DNA of 64,000 nucleotides from a virus. Below, piece after piece: positions 43,860-53,988 of this stretch. Each line of letters opens with the position of its first letter. The stretch's first letter is position 1. The position numbers were made by a program, and so were the translations under genes. The stretch is taken from positions 1 to 64,000 of IMG/VR virus record IMGVR_UViG_3300042197_002762; one strand, 5' to 3'. The notes under the pieces are model-generated. The model saw only the letters and a list, made by a program, of their open reading frames with translations, ran no database searches and was not told the origin of the DNA.

Positions 43860-44971
43860 TGGAAGAAATTCTCACATTAGAGCAGCAAAATAGATTAAAG
43901 GAATTTTTGCAAAAAAATCCCGAAGCTACTCTTACAGAAATAACTGCTTACACATATAATAATGAAAATATAGATAGCCGCAGTAAAGAAGGGCGTATTC
44001 TAAAACAATATTTACTAGATAATAATATTGAATATAAAAATCGCTCTGTCTTTCAACGGGACCGTGTTTCGTTAACAAAAGAACATGAAGAATTTATAAA
44101 AAATAATTATAAAAATCAGCATTATCTAGACATGGCAAAAATTTTATTTAAAAATAATAATTTAACCCATCTGAGTCTCGAATCGCGCGAAGTTAACAAA
44201 TACGTTAATAAACTCCAAAAGGCTGATCCTACATATTTGGATATGACAACTTATGTTCCTAAAGAATCAGAGACTTCAGCGCAAAGTCATATTGGAGAAT
44301 ATTTTCCACCGCGCCGTATGGATCAAACTTTATACAGAATTAATAAGTATCTTAATTTAGGATGGGAAGACAAGAAATTAAAAGCAGTTCAGACTAAACA
44401 GGTTGAAATGTTACAAAGGTATTTAAATACTTTTAGTTTTTGTTATCAAATTAATACTTATCGTCGTGAAGATGATCGTAAATTATTTGAAGATGCTTTT
44501 ATTCGTTATACTTATGATAAAGAAGATTTAACACAAGAAGAGTTAGATCAATTTATTACTCTTTGCACAGAGGTTGTTACGGCTTCTACAATTTTACAAC
44601 AAGTTGAGGATTTGCGTCAATTATTACGTCAAGCATCTGAAGAGGATGAGGGGCGGAATATTAAAATGAGTCTTAATGAAGCGATTAGTAGCTTACAGAC
44701 TGAATACAACCAATGTCGTAATAGACAAAATAAATTATATAAATCACTTGTAGATGACCGTTCTAAAAAAATACAGGAACGTAAACAAGAAAATGCTAGT
44801 ATTCTCAATCTAGTTCAAGCATGGAAAGACGAGGAGCGTCGTAAAAGTATTATTCATTTGGCAGAAGCACAAAAACAAAATCTTGAAGAAGAAGCTAAAC
44901 GTTTATCATCTATGGACGAATTAAAAGCTGTTATCCGTGGAATTGATATAGATGAAATGGTTCATAGTTAA
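43859..44971 (+). CDS. Unknown protein, possible small terminase or packaging factor
   Basis: A 370-residue helical protein with a C-terminal coiled coil (about 265-350). The N-terminal 130 residues contain two helix-rich, possibly HTH segments (ATLTEITAYTYNN, DMAKILFKN). Its place, two genes before the large terminase, and the HTH-plus-coiled-coil layout suggest a DNA-recognition packaging subunit, but the length is unusual and no family is recognised. Good Shine-Dalgarno (GGGAGG). The ATG follows directly on the sigma factor stop (TAATGG). Confidence 0.45.
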   Translation: MEEILTLEQQNRLKEFLQKNPEATLTEITAYTYNNENIDSRSKEGRILKQYLLDNNIEYKNRSVFQRDRVSLTKEHEEFIKNNYKNQHYLDMAKILFKNNNLTHLSLESREVNKYVNKLQKADPTYLDMTTYVPKESETSAQSHIGEYFPPRRMDQTLYRINKYLNLGWEDKKLKAVQTKQVEMLQRYLNTFSFCYQINTYRREDDRKLFEDAFIRYTYDKEDLTQEELDQFITLCTEVVTASTILQQVEDLRQLLRQASEEDEGRNIKMSLNEAISSLQTEYNQCRNRQNKLYKSLVDDRSKKIQERKQENASILNLVQAWKDEERRKSIIHLAEAQKQNLEEEAKRLSSMDELKAVIRGIDIDEMVHS

Positions 44972-44982
44972 TATAATATATT

Positions 44983-45918
44983 ATGAATAAGAACAAAATA
45001 TACTTAAAATGTAAAGTTTGTGGCGAAGAATTTAATTATTTTGCCGAACTACAAAAACATTTAAGAAATTATCATAAGCTTTCTTGTAAAACTTATTTTG
45101 AAACTTATTGGAAACGCATTGATCGTTTTGATGGTAAAAAATTAGAATATAAATCTTTTGATCAATACGTAACGTGTGATTTTGTTGATAAAAAAAACTA
45201 TAAAAATTGGCTAAAGACTCTTTCAAAAGAAGAGTGTGCCGATTATTTTAAAAGTAAATTAGACCAATATTGTGATTTAAAGAGCTTAGAAACTGCCCCT
45301 GGTCAAGTCGAGGCTCAAAGTATTAATTGTTTGTTGCCAGTAAGTACGATGGAAATTTTTTCTGGAACTAATTATAATAATTTATGTAGAAAAGCTGGAT
45401 TATATTCTAGATTTAATTATGAAATTCCAGACGAGATTCCTTGGACCCCAATTCCACAAATTATTGTAGACAGTCGTGAACAAAAGCCATTTAGTTTTGA
45501 AGAACATACTTTGATTGAATCTAAATTGGAGTATGGTGATTATTCCTTACATCCTAATAATAAATTAGCTGTTGAACGTAAAAGCTTAAGCGATTTGTAT
45601 GGAACATTGAGCGGTGGCCGTGAGAGATTTGAGCGCGAAATTCAAAAAGCTAAAAAACTAGGGGGTTATATTGTAGTTGTTGTAGAATCAACGCTTAACA
45701 ATATGATGTACCAAAAACAAAAATTTGGCAAAGCTTCTGGTGAATTTATTGCACATAATATGAGAAAATTATTACGTCAATATGATAATCTTCAATTTGT
45801 TTTTTGTGATGGGCGCGAAGAAGCAAAAGATAAAACATTACATATCCTAGGAATGAATGAAGAAGCATGTAAAATAGATTTACAATATTACTTTGATACA
45901 AAATGGCCCTTATTGTAG
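44983..45918 (+). CDS. ERCC4/XPF-type nuclease with C2H2-like finger
   Basis: A 311-residue protein. N-terminal zinc finger LKCKVCGEEFNYFAELQKHLRNYH (C-x2-C-x12-H-x4-H). The ERCC4 nuclease domain starts near residue 160 with IIVDSREQKPFSF, followed by EYGDYSL, AVERKSLSDL, and RERFEREIQK, matching the V-D-x-R-E ... E-R-K catalytic motif. The family cleaves branched DNA. Next to the terminase it may trim branched replicative DNA before packaging. Overlaps the terminase gene by 16 nt. Confidence 0.8.
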   Translation: MNKNKIYLKCKVCGEEFNYFAELQKHLRNYHKLSCKTYFETYWKRIDRFDGKKLEYKSFDQYVTCDFVDKKNYKNWLKTLSKEECADYFKSKLDQYCDLKSLETAPGQVEAQSINCLLPVSTMEIFSGTNYNNLCRKAGLYSRFNYEIPDEIPWTPIPQIIVDSREQKPFSFEEHTLIESKLEYGDYSLHPNNKLAVERKSLSDLYGTLSGGRERFEREIQKAKKLGGYIVVVVESTLNNMMYQKQKFGKASGEFIAHNMRKLLRQYDNLQFVFCDGREEAKDKTLHILGMNEEACKIDLQYYFDTKWPLL

Positions 45919-47807
45919 GAAATCAAAAAAAATCTAAACCATTAGCTAACGTTAATAAAGAGCTACTTAAACTAAAGGGCGATTTAACTGACGAAGAGGC
46001 CAGGGTTAGTCTTGCCAAGTTTCTAAGATATAATCTTGGTTTTACTACAGAGTTGTCAATGGGTTTAACATTAGAAGCTTATCAAGAATTAACACTCAAT
46101 TCTTTTTTTAATAGAAATTATTGCATGCTAGTTTGGGGTCGTGGTGGAGCTAAAAGTTTTTGCGCTGCAATCTATTGTATTCTTAAATGTATGTTAGAGC
46201 CTGGAACTAAAATACTTATTGCGTCTATTAACTTTCGTACTAGCCGCCGTGTTTTTAATGAAATTGAAAAATTTTTAGCATCTCCAGGTGCTGCTTTAGC
46301 TCGACAATGTTTTGGTTTAAAAAGTAAACGAAATGACCAATATGAATGGCAAATTAATGGAGGTAGCATAACTGCGATTCCATTAACTGGAGAAAAAATT
46401 CGTGGTATTCGTGCTAACGTGCTTATTCTAGACGAGTTCCTACTTTTACCTCCAGATATTATTGATAATGTTCTTATTCCATTCTTAAGTTCGCCACGAG
46501 ATGTTGGCGAAAGAATTCGTATTAGAAAATTAGAAGAAGAATTAATAAGAAAAGGATTATTACATCCCGATAATAGACATATATTTGAAAATACATCACA
46601 AATGTTATGTTTAAGTTCTGCAAGTTATACCTTCGAACATTTATTTCGTGTCTATCAACAATGGTCACATTTAATAGAACATCCAGAAGAACAAGAATCT
46701 AAAGAGGGCGAATTGCCTGGAACATACTTTGTTTCGCAATTAAGTTACGAAGCCTTACCTCAACATATGGTGGATCAGGGCGCAATTCAAGTAGCTAAAA
46801 GTGGCGGAAGTTCACATCATTCGTTCTTAAGAGAATACTGTGCGCGTTTTATTGATGGCGGCGATAGTTATTTTTCTCCTAAAAAAATGCATGAATGTAC
46901 AATTCCAGATGGTGAATATCCAACCACTAAAGTTGTAGGAGATGTTGACAAAAAATATATTCTAGCAATTGACCCTAACTTTTCATCTTCTAAAGTTGCC
47001 GACTATTTCGCCATGAGTCTTATTGAACTTGACGAAGAAAAGAAGCAAGGGGTATTAGTTCATGGATACCAAGCTGCTGGATCATCTTTACAAGATCACA
47101 TCAAATATTTTTATTATTTATATAAAAACTTTAATATTGCTTTAATTATTATTGACCATGCTGGCGCGGATACATTTATTGATGCAGTTAATAATTCTCA
47201 ATTTTTTAAAGACATGAATCGTAAAATTGGATTTGTAGATTTTGAATCTGATAAAGAAAACGAGGATTATAGTAAAATGTTAAAAGATTGTGCTAGGCAA
47301 TACAATAAAGATTTTGGAAGTATTTGTATTAAACAATATTTTACAAGTTTCTTCTTGGGTCGTGCAAACTCATATTTACAAACCTGTATTGACCATAAAA
47401 AGATCTGGTTTGCCTCGCGCGCGAGTAATCATCCCGATATTTTAGAGAATATTTTTACAATGAATTTACCGATGGAATATATTTACCCAAGGGGTATCGG
47501 AGACAAAGCTGACAATGAATTTGAAACTAAAAAGCTAACTGTGAGAGAATTTATAGAAGAACAGGATTTTATCGTTCAAGACACTAAAGATCAATGTGCC
47601 AATGTTGAAGTTACCACAACATCTAGAGGTACTCAGAGTTTTGACCTACCATCACATTTGAGAAAATCCACAAGTATAAACAGGGCTAGAAAAGATAACT
47701 ATACTACTCTTATGTTAGGAAATTGGGGCGTTAAAGCTTATTTTGATATAATGGCTCCAGAAAATTTTGCAAAGAAGAATACGGAATTTGTTGCAGAATT
47801 AATCTAA
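45903..47807 (+). CDS. terL: Terminase large subunit
   Basis: A 634-residue packaging motor. ATPase Walker A GRGGAKS (79-85), Walker B VLILDEFLLL, coupling motif region LCLSSASY. The RNase-H-like nuclease domain has YILAIDPNFSSSKVADYFA, ALIIIDHAGADTF and a late Asp in the C-terminal part. It cuts and pumps concatemeric DNA into proheads. Length is within the usual range (450-700). Confidence 0.92.
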   Translation: MALIVGNQKKSKPLANVNKELLKLKGDLTDEEARVSLAKFLRYNLGFTTELSMGLTLEAYQELTLNSFFNRNYCMLVWGRGGAKSFCAAIYCILKCMLEPGTKILIASINFRTSRRVFNEIEKFLASPGAALARQCFGLKSKRNDQYEWQINGGSITAIPLTGEKIRGIRANVLILDEFLLLPPDIIDNVLIPFLSSPRDVGERIRIRKLEEELIRKGLLHPDNRHIFENTSQMLCLSSASYTFEHLFRVYQQWSHLIEHPEEQESKEGELPGTYFVSQLSYEALPQHMVDQGAIQVAKSGGSSHHSFLREYCARFIDGGDSYFSPKKMHECTIPDGEYPTTKVVGDVDKKYILAIDPNFSSSKVADYFAMSLIELDEEKKQGVLVHGYQAAGSSLQDHIKYFYYLYKNFNIALIIIDHAGADTFIDAVNNSQFFKDMNRKIGFVDFESDKENEDYSKMLKDCARQYNKDFGSICIKQYFTSFFLGRANSYLQTCIDHKKIWFASRASNHPDILENIFTMNLPMEYIYPRGIGDKADNEFETKKLTVREFIEEQDFIVQDTKDQCANVEVTTTSRGTQSFDLPSHLRKSTSINRARKDNYTTLMLGNWGVKAYFDIMAPENFAKKNTEFVAELI

Positions 47808-47824
47808 TAAAATATCAGATTTTA

Positions 47825-47830
47825 GTGTAA
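47825..47830 (+). promoter_or_regulatory. GTGTAA late-promoter candidate for portal
   Basis: TTAGTGTAATAAACTG followed by TTATAATAATTTATGG; GTGTAA is 20 nt before the portal ATG. Confidence 0.45.
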
Positions 47831-47849
47831 TAAACTGTTATAATAATTT

Positions 47850-49754
47850 ATGGCACGAAATATTAATAAAAATATTAAATTCCCAGAGCCGCAGGTAATT
47901 GAAGGATCTATTAAGTCAAAAGACACTATAGAAGTCAAAGCTAGTCGCGGAGAAGTGAATACATCAGTAAGAAGAAATAGAGCTTCTACAATTTCAAGAA
48001 CTGATAAGTATGCGAATATTGAAGGTGGGGTTATTCCTTTTATTTATGGTGGTGGTTATGGAAAATATACCTCAAATATAAGTATTAAAGATACTATTAT
48101 TTTGTGTCAAAAAGCTTATTACAATTTTTCTATTTTTAGAAATACTATTGATTTAATGACCGAATTTAGCTGTTCACCTATTTATTTTACTGGTGGGAAT
48201 GAACAGTCTCGTAAATTTTTCCAAGCATGGGGTGATAGAGTAAATTTGTGGAAACTACAAGACATGTTTTTTAGAGAATTTTTCCGTAGTGGTAATGTAT
48301 TTCTTTATAAATTAAATGCACAGTTTACAAAACAAGACATGCGCGTGCTTTCAGATTTAATTACTACAGAAGCCCGTGCTGGTGAAATTCCTGTTCGTTA
48401 TATTATGTTGAATCCTGCTGATATTCAAGCACTTGGATCAGCTTCATTTATTACTCCTCAATATGTTAAAGTCTTAAATGATTTTGAAATGAAAGTTTTA
48501 ACAAATCCTGATAATGAACAGGATAAACAATTAGCTGAAAAAGTTAAAAATTTAAAAGATTTAAAACAAACTGGCGGAATTACTCCAACAAATCAATATA
48601 TGATTTTTGAATTAGAGCCAGAAAGATTTGTACCCGTTTTTTATAAAAAACAAGATTATGAACCATTTAGCGTACCAATGGGCTTCCCAGTTCTCGAAGA
48701 TATTAACTGGAAGCAAGAACTTAAAAACATGGATATGGCAATCAGCCGTACCATACAGCAAGCAGTCCTGTTGGTTACAATGGGAAATGATGAAGTCGGT
48801 ATGCCTACCAAAGAACAAATAGGAACATTAAGAAAAATTTTTGAAAATGAAAGTGTAGGTCGTATTTTAGTAACTGATTATACAACAAACATTAAATTTA
48901 TTATTCCAGAAATTAGTAATATTTTAGATCCTAAAAAATATGAAGTTGTAGATCGTGACATTCGTTATGGTCTTAATAACGTTCTTTTTGGTGAAGAAAA
49001 ATATGCTAATACAAATACTAAGATAGAAGTATTTCTTTCTAGACTTAAACATGCTCGTGAAACATTCATGCATGATTTTCTTTTACCAGAAATGAAAAAA
49101 ATTGGTAAAAATCTCGGGTTTAAAAATTTGCCAGTAGCACGTTTTAAAGATGCTGATTTTAAAAATGATATGAACCTAACGAGAATTTATTCTCGTTTAA
49201 TTGAGCTTGGAGTTCTTACTCCAGAAGAAGGTGTTACAGCAATTGAAACTGGTCGCTTACCATTACCAGAGGAAAGCGTTGAATCTCAAAAAGATTTCAA
49301 AAAATTGCAAGAAGAAGGTTTATATCAACCTTTATTGAATAAAGGTCAACAACAAGCTGCTGGTCGTCCTGCTGGAACTGGAACCCCACAAACAACTAAA
49401 GCACCAAGAACTGCTCCAAGTGTTCAAGCCGCAGAAGAAAAATCAAAAATTAATGCGGATCTTGTAGCAAAAAATCTAGTTAAATTTGATAATTTGGTTG
49501 AAGCTGTTGAAAACACATTAAAAGAAAAATATAGCCGTAAAAGATTATCAAAAGAACAAAAAGATATTATTCAAACAATTGCAGAAACGATTGCCACAAA
49601 TGAAAAACCAAAAGATTGGTTAAATAAAATTAATGATTATATTAATGAACCAGTGCAATTAAATGTAAACATGGAACAAGTTAATAAGATTGCTGAAGAA
49701 TATGGGTTAGACTATAAAACAGCAATTTTACTTTATCATAGTAAAATAGAATAA
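47850..49754 (+). CDS. Portal protein
   Basis: A 634-residue protein directly after the terminase. Portal-like features: an N-terminal basic segment, the CQKAYYNFSIFRNTIDLMTEF and FRSGNVFLYKL blocks with the pattern of dodecameric portal wing and stem, and a helical C-terminal part with KTA at the end. Forms the head vertex ring for DNA entry. Identified mainly by position, size and these blocks. Confidence 0.8.
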   Translation: MARNINKNIKFPEPQVIEGSIKSKDTIEVKASRGEVNTSVRRNRASTISRTDKYANIEGGVIPFIYGGGYGKYTSNISIKDTIILCQKAYYNFSIFRNTIDLMTEFSCSPIYFTGGNEQSRKFFQAWGDRVNLWKLQDMFFREFFRSGNVFLYKLNAQFTKQDMRVLSDLITTEARAGEIPVRYIMLNPADIQALGSASFITPQYVKVLNDFEMKVLTNPDNEQDKQLAEKVKNLKDLKQTGGITPTNQYMIFELEPERFVPVFYKKQDYEPFSVPMGFPVLEDINWKQELKNMDMAISRTIQQAVLLVTMGNDEVGMPTKEQIGTLRKIFENESVGRILVTDYTTNIKFIIPEISNILDPKKYEVVDRDIRYGLNNVLFGEEKYANTNTKIEVFLSRLKHARETFMHDFLLPEMKKIGKNLGFKNLPVARFKDADFKNDMNLTRIYSRLIELGVLTPEEGVTAIETGRLPLPEESVESQKDFKKLQEEGLYQPLLNKGQQQAAGRPAGTGTPQTTKAPRTAPSVQAAEEKSKINADLVAKNLVKFDNLVEAVENTLKEKYSRKRLSKEQKDIIQTIAETIATNEKPKDWLNKINDYINEPVQLNVNMEQVNKIAEEYGLDYKTAILLYHSKIE

Positions 49755-49755
49755 T

Positions 49756-50796
49756 ATGGCTAAAAGTTTAATCAGAAAAAATCAGTTGCATCCAGATGTC
49801 GGTGACTTAGTAAGTGGTTATGGATCTGGATATTTCGTCACATTTGATGACTTAGATTTTATTTTAGATAATTATCAACCGACTGTTGAGCTTACTGGTC
49901 AAAATGTTGTGTACACAACAGGCGATCAAATAATAAGTGGTCAAAAAACTTTTAATTCAAGACCTATTTTTAATGGGTCTGGTTTAGCAACTACTGGTGA
50001 ATTAGGAGGCTCAACATCTTTTAACGGTAATCGCCAGATTACTGCTAATGTAGTTGGATTTAAAGACTTAATTCCTGGTGGTAATGATGTTGTTACTTTT
50101 TTAAATAATGTTTTTTATCCTTTTATTTCAGGATCCATTACTCTAAATAGTTTCCCAATACAAGAATTAGGAAAGCCTGTAGTATCAATAAATTTTGTTG
50201 GAACAATTACTACTGGAAGTTTAAGATTAAATCAATTTACAAATGTAGAAGGTTTTGTTAATGATGTTGGTCGTTTGCCATTATTAATACCAGTTGTTCA
50301 AAATTTTAGTTGGGGTGTTACTGTTAATTTAAATAATACTTCTAATAATGTTTATATAAAGGCAACTGGAGTAAACCAAGCAGGATCTCCAATTCAAATA
50401 CAAAGTAATATTCAAAGTATTATATTTGAAGCCCCAACTTTTGCTGGTTCTGGAATAGATAATTTACAAAATAATCCAGCTAATATGAAAACTGTTCTTT
50501 CTGGACAAAATTTCCTTGGCGGTAATAATGGGAAAACAGTTATGCAGGAGCCATCTTCTTTTCAAGTTCAAGTTTATACAAATAATAGTTGGTTCTACAT
50601 TGTATATCCAAGCGGATGGGGCGCTTTATCAAGAATTGCAAACCCCCAATTGGGCGACTTTAATATTAATACAGATTTTACTCAAGGTTTTGTTACTTTG
50701 ACTTTAGATAATAATGTGACTACACACCCTTATCGTTATTATAAAAGAACTTTACCGACAACATTAACAAATTACCCTGTAATATATTACTTTTAA
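49756..50796 (+). CDS. Virion fibre-like protein
   Basis: A 346-residue beta-rich protein with Asn/Gly/Thr bias. A motif NVVYTTGDQIISGQKTF (about residue 50) is shared with 39448 and 50800 products. The C-terminal half is repeat-like beta structure. Probably a tail or head fibre subunit. Starts 1 nt after the portal gene. Confidence 0.6.
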   Translation: MAKSLIRKNQLHPDVGDLVSGYGSGYFVTFDDLDFILDNYQPTVELTGQNVVYTTGDQIISGQKTFNSRPIFNGSGLATTGELGGSTSFNGNRQITANVVGFKDLIPGGNDVVTFLNNVFYPFISGSITLNSFPIQELGKPVVSINFVGTITTGSLRLNQFTNVEGFVNDVGRLPLLIPVVQNFSWGVTVNLNNTSNNVYIKATGVNQAGSPIQIQSNIQSIIFEAPTFAGSGIDNLQNNPANMKTVLSGQNFLGGNNGKTVMQEPSSFQVQVYTNNSWFYIVYPSGWGALSRIANPQLGDFNINTDFTQGFVTLTLDNNVTTHPYRYYKRTLPTTLTNYPVIYYF

Positions 50797-50799
50797 TTT

Positions 50800-52410
50800 A
50801 TGGCATTCCAATTAGCAACGAATTTAGAAATGGGCGCAAAAGTTCCATTAGATACTAGATCAGTAGTATCTAATATAGGAGAAAGAGATTCTATTACTCA
50901 AGTTTATCCAGGATTGACGGTTTATGTTACTGGTGAGAATAAATATTATTATTATAATACTAATAACTCCTGGGTAGAATTCGGATCTTCTCAAAATTTA
51001 AATAACCTTGTTTATGTAACTGGCGATCAAACAATTAGTGGAAATAAACAATTTTCTGGGGTTGTTATTTCTCCATTTTTAACAACTCGACTCGCAAGCG
51101 TTCCTAAATCTCCGACTTTTACACTTTTGACTGGCGCTGGTGGAACTATCACTGGAACAAGGCATGGTATTCCATTTACTACTTCTTCGCAAGATCAAGA
51201 AGCTTTGTCAAATTTTATAAATTCTCAATCATGGGTTATATCAGGTAGAAATGGTTCTGGACCTTACAATTTATTAACCCCAAATTTAATTAATACGACT
51301 GGTTTCATTGATATCCCGGTTGCTTCTGGAAATAATTTTATATATGCATTTACGACATTTAATGTAGATGATAAATTAAAAAAAATAGAAAAAAGTGGTA
51401 TTTTTGCATTACTAAGTGGAGAAAAAGTTGGCATTGGAACTATAACGCCAACAGAAAAATTACATGTTATCGGCAATTTGAAATTAGATGGAGAATTACA
51501 AGGTTCTAAAGATTTTAATTTCGAAATGCCATTACAAAATTTAGGACCACAAGTAGCTGGAGGGTTAAAATTAATTGGTGGTAATTTTACTGGTTCTCAA
51601 TATTTTGGAGAACATATTTTTATATCAGGCGGTAATGGCAATTCTATTGGGGGTCATATCGTACTTCAAGGGGGCCGTGGAGCCGTATTGTCTGGAGAAG
51701 TTGCTGGGTGGGGTGATTATTTTAGATTTAATGGTATCCCAATTATTGATCAATTTGGTAGAGTAATTGCCCCAGATGTTTTAACAAATAGAAATGACAT
51801 TATTGTAAATCGTAATATTTTTAGGATATTAAATACTGGACGTGGTAATATTTTTGGCGGGGAGATTATTCTTTCTGGTGGTTCTGCCACTGGTGCAGGA
51901 ACTCCAAATATTGGTGGTCCAATTCGATTTATAGGTGGTTCTGGCGTAGCAGGAATTAGTGGATTTTTTGAATTTAAGGGTGAATCAATTACTTTCAATG
52001 AAAATAAATTTTTAGTACAAAAAAATGGAGATATTTCGGGTAGATCTCTTTCGTGTATTGAACGACCAATCGCAAATGGAACCGGAGTTCTTTTAAGTGG
52101 TGAAGCGGTTGCGCCTTTAGTTGATATAAATAATATTACTGGTAATTTTATATTTAATAATTCATTTAATGCAAAATTGTTAACTATTAATGCGGCCCAA
52201 AATATAACTGGAACCGTACCAACAGGATTCCCTACGGGTTATAATGTATCTTTTGTACAAATGGGTAATGGTCAATTATTTATTACTGGTAGTGGCGGGG
52301 CAATAGTAAGACAACGTTTGAATTTATTTAGAACAGCTGGTCAGTATGGAATTGCTTCACTGCTTCATCATAGTGGTAATCAATTCATATTATACGGAGA
52401 TCTTATCTAA
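50800..52410 (+). CDS. Large fibre or tailspike-type structural protein
   Basis: A 536-residue beta-rich protein. It carries LVYVTGDQTISGNKQFSG (about residue 70), KVGIGTITPTEKLHVIGNLKLDG (about 207-229), a pattern typical of trimeric phage fibres, and glycine-rich beta-helix-like repeats (GGEIILSGGSATGAGTPNIG). Likely a receptor-binding or adhesive appendage. The start follows by 3 nt. Confidence 0.65.
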   Translation: MAFQLATNLEMGAKVPLDTRSVVSNIGERDSITQVYPGLTVYVTGENKYYYYNTNNSWVEFGSSQNLNNLVYVTGDQTISGNKQFSGVVISPFLTTRLASVPKSPTFTLLTGAGGTITGTRHGIPFTTSSQDQEALSNFINSQSWVISGRNGSGPYNLLTPNLINTTGFIDIPVASGNNFIYAFTTFNVDDKLKKIEKSGIFALLSGEKVGIGTITPTEKLHVIGNLKLDGELQGSKDFNFEMPLQNLGPQVAGGLKLIGGNFTGSQYFGEHIFISGGNGNSIGGHIVLQGGRGAVLSGEVAGWGDYFRFNGIPIIDQFGRVIAPDVLTNRNDIIVNRNIFRILNTGRGNIFGGEIILSGGSATGAGTPNIGGPIRFIGGSGVAGISGFFEFKGESITFNENKFLVQKNGDISGRSLSCIERPIANGTGVLLSGEAVAPLVDINNITGNFIFNNSFNAKLLTINAAQNITGTVPTGFPTGYNVSFVQMGNGQLFITGSGGAIVRQRLNLFRTAGQYGIASLLHHSGNQFILYGDLI

Positions 52411-53048
52411 TGTTTGGAAATTATGCAGCGCAAGCTGGTGTTATTGCTGGTAAAAATTTTGCATCAGTCAATATAGAATGGGATTTTAATAATGTATTAG
52501 TATTAGGATTTGATCCGTTCCCCTCTAATATTAATGATAGACCTAGAATTAATACCTGGAGATCTGATAGTACAAATTTAAATTATATGTCTGGTGGTCG
52601 TTATGTATTCTATCCACCTTTTTCTCCGACTGGGCAAGTTTTTGAACCGTGGGGCGATAGAAATACTGGAAGCGCGAATATTAACCTCCCATTGGCTGGT
52701 AATACATTTGCGGGGGTAGATGTTTTTATTCCTAGCGGCGTTGGCGTTACTTTTGAACCGCCAATGGGTCCCAATAGTTGGCAAAAAGTAGGAACGATTC
52801 CTAATGAAGATCAATATCAATATGTATTAAAAAATGGTACAAATCCAGCATTACGAGTATTATTAAATTATACTGGTTTAACGAGTTTCTGGGATTTTAC
52901 ATCTAATCCTGCTGGTAAAGAATTAAGCGGCTTCTCAGTTTCTTTCACAAGTCCTGGAAATAGTGGTGTTGTAATTGCTTACTGGAATGATGGAACTGCT
53001 CCGACCAAGATGACAAATGGCGCAACCTTTTCTCACACTTTTAATTAA
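52410..53048 (+). CDS. Surface protein with C-terminal PKD-like domain
   Basis: A 212-residue protein. The C-terminal 60 residues (LTSFWDFTSNPAGKELSGFS...NDGTAPTK...FSHTF) match the PKD-like domain of the 40491 gene product. The N-terminal part is Asn/Gly/Pro-rich and beta-type. Its ATG overlaps the end of the preceding fibre gene. Likely part of the same surface structure. Confidence 0.55.
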   Translation: MFGNYAAQAGVIAGKNFASVNIEWDFNNVLVLGFDPFPSNINDRPRINTWRSDSTNLNYMSGGRYVFYPPFSPTGQVFEPWGDRNTGSANINLPLAGNTFAGVDVFIPSGVGVTFEPPMGPNSWQKVGTIPNEDQYQYVLKNGTNPALRVLLNYTGLTSFWDFTSNPAGKELSGFSVSFTSPGNSGVVIAYWNDGTAPTKMTNGATFSHTFN

Positions 53049-53078
53049 AATTAAATTATTTAAGTGTACATATATAAT

Positions 53079-53345
53079 ATGAAGTATTTTTTAATAATCA
53101 TATTAGCTTTTGGAACAGGCTGTGCGAGTCTTAAAAATAAAGACGTACCGCCACCATCAGTTTCTACCGCAAAAGTTGTAGAGTCTTTGGAAGAAACAAA
53201 ATCTGAGCTGGCAAAAGCTGGCGAAAGTAATACAAAAGTTGCGGCTAACATTGATAAAGCCCTTTCTTTAGCAGAAAGACTTGAAAAACTTTTGGAAGAA
53301 ATTGAAAAAGCGTCAAATAAAAATATTGTAAAGGAGCAAAAATGA
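53079..53345 (+). CDS. Small lipoprotein, possible outer spanin
   Basis: An 88-residue protein. Signal peptide with lipobox: KYFLIIILAFGTGCAS, Cys at about residue 15. The mature part is helical and charged (coiled-coil-like). Small lipoproteins in lysis cassettes are often o-spanins, which span the periplasm in Gram-negative lysis; that role is inferred from position. Start at 53079; an upstream in-frame ATG overlaps the GTGTA box. Confidence 0.6.
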   Translation: MKYFLIIILAFGTGCASLKNKDVPPPSVSTAKVVESLEETKSELAKAGESNTKVAANIDKALSLAERLEKLLEEIEKASNKNIVKEQK

Positions 53346-53863
53346 AAAAATTATTATTAATATTATGCTTGTTTAGTTTTGCGACAACAGGGTTTGGTCA
53401 ATTTTGGAAACCAAAACCAAAGCCCACTCCAGTCCCAGTTCGTGTAGCAGAACCAGTTCAATCTCCAATGAATAATTTACAAGAAGCGCGCAAAATTATT
53501 AAAGAATTGAATGAGGAATTAACCGTCGCAAAATCAGAAAACGCTAAATTAAAAACAAATTTAGCTAATGCGAATAAAACAGTTGAGGAAGCAGAAAAGA
53601 ATGTTTCCATAGTGCAAAAACAAGCTGATTTACTCAAAGAATGGGGTGTTCAAAAACAACAAGAAGCTTTTGAATGGCTTGAGAAATATAATAATGCAGT
53701 TAAGCGTTATCATCGTTTAAAATGGATTGCTGCAATTATTGCTGCTGCGGGTGGCGTTTTATTAGGATTGCAATTCATGGCGTTTGCTCCACCACCATAT
53801 AATTTATTTATTCCAATCGGCGGCGCTGGATTATTCGGCGCACTAGTTTGGTTCTTTTTATAA
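53342..53863 (+). CDS. Secreted coiled-coil membrane protein, lysis region
   Basis: A 173-residue protein with an N-terminal signal peptide (KKLLLILCLFSFATTGFG), a Pro/Lys-rich linker, a long coiled coil (about 45-125) and two C-terminal membrane helices (WIAAIIAAAGGVLLGLQF; PIGGAGLFGALVWFFL). Overlaps the lipoprotein gene by 4 nt and has Shine-Dalgarno AAAGGAG. It could be the partner of the lipoprotein in disrupting the envelope. Not a standard holin. Function inferred. Confidence 0.6.
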   Translation: MKKLLLILCLFSFATTGFGQFWKPKPKPTPVPVRVAEPVQSPMNNLQEARKIIKELNEELTVAKSENAKLKTNLANANKTVEEAEKNVSIVQKQADLLKEWGVQKQQEAFEWLEKYNNAVKRYHRLKWIAAIIAAAGGVLLGLQFMAFAPPPYNLFIPIGGAGLFGALVWFFL

Positions 53864-53868
53864 AAATT

Positions 53869-53988
53869 ATGGATAAGATAACAGAATATTATGAAAAAAC
53901 GGTTGCTTGGATTCAAGCAAATCCTGGCAAGGCTACCTTAATTGGGATATTTGTTGCTGGCTTATTAGTTGGCGCAATATTATTTTAA
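53869..53988 (+). CDS. Small membrane protein, 39 residues
   Basis: A 39-codon frame. The C-terminal half is one hydrophobic helix with small residues (ATLIGIFVAGLLVGAILF), the N-terminal half amphipathic. Sits between lysis genes with TAATG coupling to the next. Possibly a pinholin-like or antiholin-like peptide. Confidence 0.55.
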   Translation: MDKITEYYEKTVAWIQANPGKATLIGIFVAGLLVGAILF

